Positions 1 through 6,577 of a DNA stretch of 64,000 nucleotides are shown in pieces. The translations under genes and the position numbers were made by a program. Position 1 is the first letter of the stretch. Each line of letters begins with the position of its first letter. The notes beneath the pieces are model-generated. The model saw nothing but the letters and a program-made list of their open reading frames with translations. It made no database searches and was not told the origin of the DNA. The stretch is from Pseudomonas sp. CHM02 (GTDB taxonomy: Bacteria; Pseudomonadota; Gammaproteobacteria; Pseudomonadales; Pseudomonadaceae), in assembly GCF_000612585.1 (NCBI RefSeq), contig NZ_JFCA01000025.1, forward strand, positions 1 through 64,000. The letters are read 5' to 3'.

Positions 1-1622
1 GGTCCCTGGCCTACGAATACGACGCCCAAAACCGTTTAACGGCTGAACACCAAGGCTGGGGCACCCTGCGCTACGGCTACGACGCCTGCGGCCAACTGCA
101 AAACCTGCGCCTGCCGGACAACAACCGCCTCACCTTCAATCACGACAAAGGCGGTCACCTCGCCACCGTCGAACTGAACGGCGCAGTACTCACCTCACAC
201 CTCTTCACCGCCGGCCGCGAACAGCAACGCCAACAAGGCCAACTGCTCAGCACTTACCAACACGACCACCAGGGACGCCTGTTCAACCAAAGCATCAACG
301 ACGCCGAAGGCCCGGTGTACCGCCGCCACTACGACTACGACAAATCCGGCAACCTCACCCGCCTGCTCGACACCCGCAAAGGCGACCACCGCTACCACTA
401 CGACCCCCTAAGCCGCCTCACCCGCGCCGACCACACCCAAGACGAGCAAGAACGCTTCGGCCACGACCCGGCCGGCAACCTGCTCATGCAAGACCGCCCC
501 GGCCCCGACATCGTCGCCGGCAATCGCCTGATGATCCAGGGCGACCACCACTACGACTACGACGCCTTCGGCAACCTGATCCGCGAACGTCGCGGCAAAG
601 GCCATCAACTCGTCACCGAATACCGCTACGACTGCCAGCATCGCCTGATTGGTATTAAAAAACCCAACGGCCAGACCGCCAGCTACCGCTACGACCCGTT
701 TGGGCGGCGTATCAGTAAAACCGTCGATGGCATAACCACCGAGTTCTTCTGGCAAGGCGACACACTCATCGCCGAACACCACGAGAACCGCCACCGCAGC
801 TACCTCTACGAACCCGACAGCTTCCGCCCGCTGGCCTTACTGGACGGTTTCGGTCCAAAGGAAACCAAGCCCTACCACTACCAACTCGACCACCTGGGCA
901 CGCCGCAGGAACTCACTGCCCAAGACGGCGAAATTGTCTGGTCCGCGCATTACCGCGCCTACGGCGAAATCACCCGACTAGACATAGGAAAAATCGACAA
1001 TCCACTGCGCTTCCAAGGCCAATACTTCGACCCGGAAAGCGGACTGCACTACAACCGCCATCGCTACTACAATCCGGATATTGGTCGCTACCTGACGCCG
1101 GATCCGGTGAAGCTGGCGGGTGGGATGAATGCCTACCAGTACGTGCCTAATCCTACGGGATGGATAGATCCGTTAGGGCTGAGCGCCAACTGTCCTGGTT
1201 CGGTAGAGAAAAAACCAACCTGCGCCTTACCTGCTGAGCCGAAACAGCCTGACGTATCTCGTAAAGGGGCGTTTCGGGAAGCCAAAAGAGACGCCAAAAT
1301 ACCGATGACTCAACACCCAGATGTGATGACGCATCCGAAGTCAGGCAGGCCAACACAATCCAAAAAAGAAAAAATGACTGATTTGAATGATGACAATGTA
1401 TTGGATGACAATGGCAGGACTATTAATACAAGGGTGTATCAATTCACCAGAGCAGATGGTTCTAGAGTTCTTATCCAGGACCATTCTGCCGGGCATAAAT
1501 TCGGCAGAGCGGATGGAGTAGGAGATCAAACAGCACACTTCAACTTACGACCAATAAACAAGCCCCGAAACGGGCATGTTTCCGGAACGAAAGAACATTA
1601 CAATTTCAGGATTAAAAAATGA
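1..1622 (+). CDS. Rhs-repeat protein, C-terminal part with variable toxin-like domain (5' end outside window)
   Basis: An open frame runs from the first bases of the window (codon phase starts at base 3) to a TGA at 1620-1622, so at least 539 residues of a larger protein are present. It carries many YD-type repeats (for example YDYDKSGNLTR and YRYDPFGRR) and ends its core with the Rhs hallmark GRYLTPDPVKLAGG followed by WIDPLGL at 1161-1181. Downstream are about 146 residues of unrelated, less GC-rich sequence, the usual polymorphic C-terminal effector domain. That domain has the His-containing motifs DHSAGHKFG, HFNLRP and EHYNF, which resemble the HNH/endonuclease VII group of toxins; the exact subfamily is not certain. 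Rhs cores are known to encapsulate such toxins for delivery, often by type VI secretion. The next gene overlaps the stop codon and is the likely immunity gene. Confidence 0.9.
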   Translation, partial: SLAYEYDAQNRLTAEHQGWGTLRYGYDACGQLQNLRLPDNNRLTFNHDKGGHLATVELNGAVLTSHLFTAGREQQRQQGQLLSTYQHDHQGRLFNQSINDAEGPVYRRHYDYDKSGNLTRLLDTRKGDHRYHYDPLSRLTRADHTQDEQERFGHDPAGNLLMQDRPGPDIVAGNRLMIQGDHHYDYDAFGNLIRERRGKGHQLVTEYRYDCQHRLIGIKKPNGQTASYRYDPFGRRISKTVDGITTEFFWQGDTLIAEHHENRHRSYLYEPDSFRPLALLDGFGPKETKPYHYQLDHLGTPQELTAQDGEIVWSAHYRAYGEITRLDIGKIDNPLRFQGQYFDPESGLHYNRHRYYNPDIGRYLTPDPVKLAGGMNAYQYVPNPTGWIDPLGLSANCPGSVEKKPTCALPAEPKQPDVSRKGAFREAKRDAKIPMTQHPDVMTHPKSGRPTQSKKEKMTDLNDDNVLDDNGRTINTRVYQFTRADGSRVLIQDHSAGHKFGRADGVGDQTAHFNLRPINKPRNGHVSGTKEHYNFRIKK

Positions 1623-2023
1623 AATACTGGAACGAACTAGATCGCAATATATTTTTCGAGAAGCTATTTAGCAACCCCGTAAAGATTGGAAAAATTGCAT
1701 TATTTTCGTTGCAGATAGAAAACGATCAACCGTCATTGGGGTTAGGGTTCGACATCCCTGAATTCCCAGACACATTACCGACCAAATGGCAAGACAAAGG
1801 CTATAACACTTGCAGAATGGGGATTGATTGTCATGGCATTCGCGACCTAAAAATTCAAAACCTTCCCATTAGAGAAGTATTTTTCGTGAATATCACACGC
1901 AACAATGATCAGTTTCATTTCCAAGCAACCAACAAAAACGCCTCAATTGAATTCAAGGCTAAATATATTTCACTTTGCGATCCAAACGTGTACATAAATG
2001 GACCTGATGATTATTTTTTTTAG
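1619..2023 (+). CDS. Putative Imm50-family immunity protein
   Basis: The start codon overlaps the rhs stop codon in an ATGA, so the two genes are translationally coupled. The 134-residue product has no signal peptide or membrane segment. It has the pattern I associate with Imm50 proteins: a WNEL...FFEKLF opening, a segment GFDIPEFPD, then TKWQDKGYNTCRMGI and a later GIRDLKIQ strand. Imm50 proteins sit directly after Rhs or contact-dependent toxins and are presumed to neutralise them in the cytoplasm. Base composition is much more AT-rich than the rhs core, as is normal for exchangeable toxin/immunity cassettes. The family call rests on remembered motif spacing. The role as cognate immunity protein is inferred from position. 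Confidence 0.65.
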   Translation: MKYWNELDRNIFFEKLFSNPVKIGKIALFSLQIENDQPSLGLGFDIPEFPDTLPTKWQDKGYNTCRMGIDCHGIRDLKIQNLPIREVFFVNITRNNDQFHFQATNKNASIEFKAKYISLCDPNVYINGPDDYFF

Positions 2024-2145
2024 AGCACTATAAGTGCATGAATATATACATCCTATGCCCTCCATAGTCAGCCCCAATTCGCCCACCCACCCAACCCCAC
2101 CTAAACTCTCCCCATGTTGTTTCAACGGACAGAGGATTCACCATC

Positions 2146-2508
2146 ATGGGCAAACGTCATCCCAATCTCCCCGCCTGGCAATGGCGTAATTACCCGCAGA
2201 ACCATCAGCACCCGACCAACCTGGCGTTGCACCTGATTGCCGTGCCGCTGTTCATCATCGGGTTTCTGTTGATTGTGTCCGGGGTCTTCAGCCTGAGCCT
2301 GGCCAGTTTTGCCGTGGGTGTTGTGGGTATCCTCGCCGGCCTGGCGTTGCAGCGTCATGGTCATAGCCTGGAAGCCCAGGCCAGTGAGCCGTTCAGTGAT
2401 CGTAAAGATGCGATTCAACGCCTGGTGGTCGAACAGTTCGTAACCTTTCCGCGCTTCGTGTTGAGCGGTGGCTGGTGGCGTGCCTGGCGGCAGCGCCACA
2501 GGCATTGA
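2146..2508 (+). CDS. Mpo1-like (DUF962) small membrane protein
   Basis: The product has 120 residues. Near the N-terminus lies HQHPTNLALHLIAVPLF, and after two hydrophobic segments (about residues 27-65) comes QRHGHSLEAQASEPF. Conserved histidines flanking two membrane helices, followed by a GH..E..PF stretch, is the pattern of the Mpo1/DUF962 family, whose yeast member is an iron-dependent 2-hydroxy fatty acid dioxygenase. Bacterial members are mostly uncharacterised. An AGAGGA stretch about 10 bases before the ATG supports this start. It is followed head to tail by a gene on the opposite strand and appears to be a single-gene unit. The biochemical role here is only inferred from the family. 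Confidence 0.6.
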   Translation: MGKRHPNLPAWQWRNYPQNHQHPTNLALHLIAVPLFIIGFLLIVSGVFSLSLASFAVGVVGILAGLALQRHGHSLEAQASEPFSDRKDAIQRLVVEQFVTFPRFVLSGGWWRAWRQRHRH

Positions 2509-2510
2509 GG

Positions 2511-3308
2511 TCAGGCGAAGACCACCACGGTCTGGCGGCTGATGGCGATGAGTTCGCCGGTCGGGCTCCAGAGGGCGGCGGCGGCATGGCCGTAACCGTC
2601 GCGGGCGTGTTCGATGGTGACATGGTACTGGCACCAGTCCAGGGTCGTGAGGTCTTGCAGGGGCTGGATGAATTCGATGGTCCAGGTCAGGGTGCTGCCC
2701 GGTGCCGGCTTTTTCAGGTGGGGCAGCAATGCCGGGGGCCAGGCATCGACCAGGGCGAGGATATGCGCTTCGGTCAGCGGCTCTTCCTTCACATCGCCGC
2801 GCAAGCGCACCCAGCCGCCCATGTCGCGGGATTTATTACCGGTAAACGGCAAGCCGCCGACACTCCAGCGCATCGCCAAATGGCGCATGAACTCGGGGGT
2901 GACGCCTTTGATATAGGGCAGTTCCTGGCACTCCTCCCAATGCTTGAACACCGGCGGCGCTTCGCTGTCGACAGCGATTTCCGACTCGCGGGCGCCGCCG
3001 AAACTGGCTTGCACCAGTGTCGCCACTTCCCCGTTCTGCACCACGCGGCCGAGCAACTGGCTGACGGCTTTACCTTCGCGTAGCACTTCGACTTGATAAC
3101 TGGCAGGAACGTCCGGCGCTACCGGGCCAACGAAGGTGATTGCCAGCGACCGTAATGGGCGATCAGCCGGAACCTGTGCACGCAGGGCTTCGTATTGCAA
3201 GGCAGCGACCAGGCCACCAAAAGTCGCGCGGCCCTGGGCCCATTCGGCAGGGATGGTGACATCCAGCGGGTTGCTGCGGGCGGCGTCGAGCAAGTCACTA
3301 AAGCGCAT
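2511..3308 (-). CDS. TesB-like acyl-CoA thioesterase family protein (double hotdog)
   Basis: The 265-residue soluble protein opens with a region typical of thioesterase-like double-hotdog proteins: WAQGRATFGGLVAALQYEAL, then RPLRSLAITFVGPV and a strand with GKAVSQLLGRVVQNGEVA. The second half contains an IEFIQPLQDL strand and ends LIAISRQTVVVFA, which fits the second hotdog repeat. Such proteins hydrolyse acyl-CoA thioesters in the cytoplasm; the substrate cannot be read from sequence. It lies convergent with the Mpo1-like gene, only two bases apart. The ATG at 3306-3308 begins a compact N-terminus (MRFSDLLDAAR) that matches family length. Confidence 0.75.
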   Translation of the reverse strand: MRFSDLLDAARSNPLDVTIPAEWAQGRATFGGLVAALQYEALRAQVPADRPLRSLAITFVGPVAPDVPASYQVEVLREGKAVSQLLGRVVQNGEVATLVQASFGGARESEIAVDSEAPPVFKHWEECQELPYIKGVTPEFMRHLAMRWSVGGLPFTGNKSRDMGGWVRLRGDVKEEPLTEAHILALVDAWPPALLPHLKKPAPGSTLTWTIEFIQPLQDLTTLDWCQYHVTIEHARDGYGHAAAALWSPTGELIAISRQTVVVFA

Positions 3309-3399
3309 GGCGATCTCACATCAAAGGGAACAGATGGGGGGATCTTAACTATCGATCCGGCCAGGTACAGCGCCTATTCCGGCCAAAAGCCGGACCGAC

Positions 3400-4161
3400 T
3401 CAGAAACAATCGGCGCTGAGTTTATCCAGCACCCGATCCGCCTGCCCTTCTGCCTTGGCCATGGTGCGATGCCACGTCGCGACGCAGGGCTGCAAATCCG
3501 GCTGGTGTTCTGCCTGGGCCAACCACTGCCAGCAGTCGTGCCAATCCCCCAGCGCGCCCTGGGCTTTTTTCAGGCGCGACATCGCGTTGGCGGGCAACTT
3601 GTCCAATTCGGGATAGGCTTCAGCCGCATAGCGCACACGCTTGATCAACAACCGCAGTCGATGGCGATCATGGTCGGGATCTTTCAAGCCTTCATCAAGT
3701 TTCTGCCATTGTTTGGCCAGACGTTTTTCGATGCGTGGGCGCAGGCCTTTGAGCAACTTCTGATGCTCAGAAGCACGGATAAAACGCGGGAAAGCGTCGA
3801 GGATCAGCAGCAAATGCGCGAGCTCCGGGCTTTGCGCCACGTGGCGATAGGCATCGGGTTGCAGGCGCAGGCGCCGGTCAGCAGCCTCGTGATGACCGTG
3901 CTGGTGCAAATACGCCGCCAGCACCTCGCGGTCACGTAGCGGCGTGGTCAATTGGCCGACGGTGCTGGCGGCCAATTCAAGCTGCTCAACCCCAGGCAGC
4001 CCGCGCAAGGGGCGCAACAAGCTGCGCAAGCGGCGTACGGTGGTACGCAGGTCATGCAGGGCTTCATCGTCGGTGACGGCGGCGAGTCGAGCCTGGCAGC
4101 TCAGTAACCCTACTTCCAGGCCAATGACCTGAGCGACTAACTGATCGACCAAAGCTGACAT
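3400..4161 (-). CDS. CHAD domain protein
   Basis: The 253-residue all-helical protein has repeated basic and histidine-containing helices, including ALHDLRTTVRRLRSLLRPLRG near residue 35 and RHRLRLLIKRVRYAAEAYPEL near residue 170. These HxxR...R arrays are the signature of the CHAD domain (conserved histidine alpha-helical domain), whose positively charged surface is known in some members to bind polyphosphate or target polyphosphate granules. No CYTH domain is fused to it, although CHAD genes are often paired with one. It sits upstream of the thioesterase gene on the same strand with about 90 bases between; co-transcription is possible but unproven. Confidence 0.85.
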   Translation of the reverse strand: MSALVDQLVAQVIGLEVGLLSCQARLAAVTDDEALHDLRTTVRRLRSLLRPLRGLPGVEQLELAASTVGQLTTPLRDREVLAAYLHQHGHHEAADRRLRLQPDAYRHVAQSPELAHLLLILDAFPRFIRASEHQKLLKGLRPRIEKRLAKQWQKLDEGLKDPDHDRHRLRLLIKRVRYAAEAYPELDKLPANAMSRLKKAQGALGDWHDCWQWLAQAEHQPDLQPCVATWHRTMAKAEGQADRVLDKLSADCF

Positions 4162-4202
4162 CCTGCCCTCACTACCTGATGAAATATCCTACCCGCAACA
4201 GG

Positions 4203-4481
4203 TCAACGCCCGGCGCGAGACTCACGAATGTAGAACCGCGCTTTCTCGGCCTTGTTAGAGCAGCCTTCAAACGCTTCAAATTGTTGCTGGGTCTTGGCAC
4301 CGGTCAACAGAGACAAGGCCTTGGAGTAGCTCACCGTACCAGCAAACCCTTCAGCCTTGGCCAGGTCCAGTTCTTTCCAGGCGGCGTCCAATTGGGTGCC
4401 GCAGCTGTCGCGGTACGCGGTTTTCCCGGCACAACCGGCCAAGGCCAGCACGATCACAGGCACACACATCCAGGCTTTCAT
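4203..4481 (-). CDS. Small lipoprotein of unknown function
   Basis: The 92-residue product starts MKAWMCVPVIVLALAGCAG, a lipoprotein signal with cysteine at position 17 (lipobox LAGC). The mature part contains two further cysteines (DSCGTQ and EGCSNK) and is otherwise hydrophilic and helical. I chose the ATG at 4481 because a GAGG sits eight bases upstream; a GTG at 4490 is in frame but has no better ribosome site. The family looks familiar from Pseudomonas genomes as a conserved hypothetical lipoprotein. No function can be assigned. Confidence 0.75.
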   Translation of the reverse strand: MKAWMCVPVIVLALAGCAGKTAYRDSCGTQLDAAWKELDLAKAEGFAGTVSYSKALSLLTGAKTQQQFEAFEGCSNKAEKARFYIRESRAGR

Positions 4482-4698
4482 CAATGACACCTCAAAATAA
4501 GAAAAAACAGTCGTACGCTGTAGACGTTGCCTACATGGAAAAGTGCCTGTCCTTAGCCTGAAATCGATAGTACCTGTTTACCAGAGCATACCCGAGCAGC
4601 AGCGCTATCCTGGAAAAATATTGCAGGCTCCCGCGAAGATTGAAGCCAGCCCCTCAATGGGTGCATTGTGGGTGCCTGCCTTGGGGAGGACATGGACC

Positions 4699-5736
4699 AT
4701 GAAAAAGCGTGTTGCCTTGGTGCTGGGCTCCGGTGGGGCCCGGGGCTACGCCCATATCGGAGTGATCGAGGAAATCGAACGGCGCGGCTATGACATCGCC
4801 TGTATCGCTGGATGCTCCATGGGGGCGGTGGTGGGGGGGATCTACGCCGCCGGCAAACTGGATGAATATCGCAACTGGATTGAAAGCCTCGACTACCTCG
4901 ACGTGCTGCGCCTGGTCGACGTCAGTTTTCGCCTGGGGGCGATTCGAGGCGAGAAGGTCTTCGGGCAGATCCGCAAGATCGTTGGCGAGATCAATATCGA
5001 AGAGCTGCGCATCCCCTACACCGCTGTCGCCACCGACCTCACCAACCAGCAGGAAATCTGGTTCCAGGAAGGCTGCCTGCACCAGGCCATGCGCGCCTCG
5101 GCGGCGATTCCCAGCCTGTTCACCCCAGTTATGCAAGGCAACCGCATGCTGGTGGACGGCGGGTTGCTCAACCCGCTGCCCATCGTGCCGGTGGTGTCGA
5201 GCCACTGTGACTTGATCATCGCGGTCAATCTCAACGCCACCAATCAGAAGCACTACCAGTTGCCCGTGATCCAGCGCCCGCCCGCCTTCAAGAGTCGCTT
5301 CAACAACCTGGCGAATTCACTCGGTTCGCACCTGCCGTTTCGCCGCAAGCAGGCCGAACAATTGCTGAAGCTGGAGCAGGAGGCATTGGAGGCCCAGGCA
5401 GCGGAGATCAACCCGTGGCTGGAGTCCGCCGAGCCCGAATCCCAGCAACCGGCCGCCGCACCGGAAAAGCCCGGCGCACCGAAGTCCGCGACCGGGTCGT
5501 TCATCATCGATAACGTCGGCCCTGCGTCGTTGCTCGACCTGATCAACCAGAGCTTCGAGGTGATGCAGACCTCGCTGGCGCAGTACAAGATTGCCGGCTA
5601 CCCACCGGATGTGCTGATCAACGTGCCGAAGCGGGTGTGCCGGTTTTTCGAGTTCTACAAGGCGCCGGAATTGATCGCCCTGGGGCGGGAGATTGCCAGT
5701 GATACGCTGGATCGGTATGAGAGTGAGCAGCGCTGA
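4699..5736 (+). CDS. Patatin-like phospholipase (RssA-type)
   Basis: The 345-residue protein begins MKKRVALVLGSGGARGYAHIG, giving the oxyanion-hole motif GSGGARG, followed by the nucleophile elbow GCSMGA and, around residues 155-160, the DGG of the Ser-Asp catalytic dyad (DGGLLNPLP). This is the cytoplasmic bacterial patatin/RssA fold with serine hydrolase activity on lipids. I placed the start at the ATG preceded by GGGGAGGA; the open frame extends farther upstream but with no ribosome site and no homology-like sequence. Residues about 235-265 form an Ala/Pro/Glu-rich linker that interrupts the catalytic part from a C-terminal helical region. A REPIN follows the stop codon, between this gene and convergent kdpE. 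Confidence 0.85.
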   Translation: MKKRVALVLGSGGARGYAHIGVIEEIERRGYDIACIAGCSMGAVVGGIYAAGKLDEYRNWIESLDYLDVLRLVDVSFRLGAIRGEKVFGQIRKIVGEINIEELRIPYTAVATDLTNQQEIWFQEGCLHQAMRASAAIPSLFTPVMQGNRMLVDGGLLNPLPIVPVVSSHCDLIIAVNLNATNQKHYQLPVIQRPPAFKSRFNNLANSLGSHLPFRRKQAEQLLKLEQEALEAQAAEINPWLESAEPESQQPAAAPEKPGAPKSATGSFIIDNVGPASLLDLINQSFEVMQTSLAQYKIAGYPPDVLINVPKRVCRFFEFYKAPELIALGREIASDTLDRYESEQR

Positions 5737-5755
5737 AATGCGTGGTGTCGCTGAT

Positions 5756-5832
5756 GGCGCCATCGCAGGCAAGCCAGCTCCCACAGGGGAATGCATTCTG
5801 GATGTGGGAGCTGGCTTGCCTGCGATGACGCC
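5756..5832. repeat. REPIN (inverted pair of REP sequences)
   Basis: Two nearly perfect inverted copies of a REP sequence (core GCAGGCAAGCCAGCTCCCAC and its complement) are separated by about 17 bases. It lies between the convergent patatin gene and kdpE. Pairs like this are typical REPINs of P. fluorescens genomes and are thought to be mobilised by RAYT transposases; no RAYT gene is in this window. Confidence 0.9.
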
Positions 5833-5850
5833 AGAGCAAGCACCGAAAAT

Positions 5851-6540
5851 CTATCCGCCCAACAACCGATACCCCACCCCCGCCTCCGTCACGATAAACC
5901 GTGGCTGGGTCGGATCATCCGCCAGTTTCTGCCGCAGATGCCCCACCACGATGCGCAGGTAGTGGCTGTCCTCGGTATGGGTCGGGCCCCAGATATCCTT
6001 GAGCAATTGTTGCTGGGTAATCACCCGCCCCGGGTGCCGAGCCAGTTGTGCCAGCACCGCGTATTCCTTGCGGGTCAGCGCCACTTCAGCGCCGTCCAGC
6101 AGCACCCGGCGATAGGCCAGGTCCACCGTCAAGGGGCCAAAGCGCAAGGCTGCTTCCTGGGCTTCACCCGCCGGCGCCTGGCGCAACAACGCCCGCACCC
6201 TGGCGAGAAACTCCTGGATACCGAAGGGTTTGGTCACATAGTCATTGGCACCACCGTCCAGGGCCTCGACCTTCTGCCCTTCACTGGCCCGCACCGACAG
6301 CACCAGCACCGGCACCGTCGACCACTCGCGGAATTCACGCAGTACTTGCTGGCCGTCCATGTCCGGCAAGCCAAGGTCGAGCACCAGCAAATCCGGCTTG
6401 CTCAGGGCCGCCTGGGCCAGGCCTTCGTTGCCGGTGCCGGCCTCAATCACTTTGTAACCTTGGGAGGCCAGGCTGATGCGCAGGAATTTGCGGATCTGGG
6501 GTTCGTCATCAATGACCAAAATCGTCGAGGTCTGGCTCAT
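5851..6540 (-). CDS. kdpE: KdpE response regulator
   Basis: The 229-residue two-domain regulator has a receiver domain with the acidic pocket (ILVIDDEPQIRKFL), the phosphoacceptor aspartate in LLVLDLGLPDMDG (Asp55 from the chosen start) and the KPF lysine at the end of the domain. The C-terminal OmpR/PhoB winged helix contains LTRKEYAVLAQLARHPG and DSHYLRIVVGHLRQKL. KdpE is phosphorylated by KdpD and activates kdpFABC under potassium limitation. The ATG at 6540 was preferred over the in-frame TTG at 6549. It lies 37 bases downstream of kdpD, so the two are very likely co-transcribed. Confidence 0.95.
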   Translation of the reverse strand: MSQTSTILVIDDEPQIRKFLRISLASQGYKVIEAGTGNEGLAQAALSKPDLLVLDLGLPDMDGQQVLREFREWSTVPVLVLSVRASEGQKVEALDGGANDYVTKPFGIQEFLARVRALLRQAPAGEAQEAALRFGPLTVDLAYRRVLLDGAEVALTRKEYAVLAQLARHPGRVITQQQLLKDIWGPTHTEDSHYLRIVVGHLRQKLADDPTQPRFIVTEAGVGYRLLGG

Positions 6541-6577
6541 GGTGTCCAATCAAAATCCGTGAAGAAAACAGGGTAGC

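Noticed and set aside
2025..2037. Small hairpin GCACT-ATA-AGTGC after the immunity gene
   Set aside because: Only five pairs and no U-run; too weak to call a terminator.
3378..3394. TCCGGC/GCCGGA hairpin after the CHAD gene
   Set aside because: Short stem without a U-run on the relevant strand; not enough for a terminator call.
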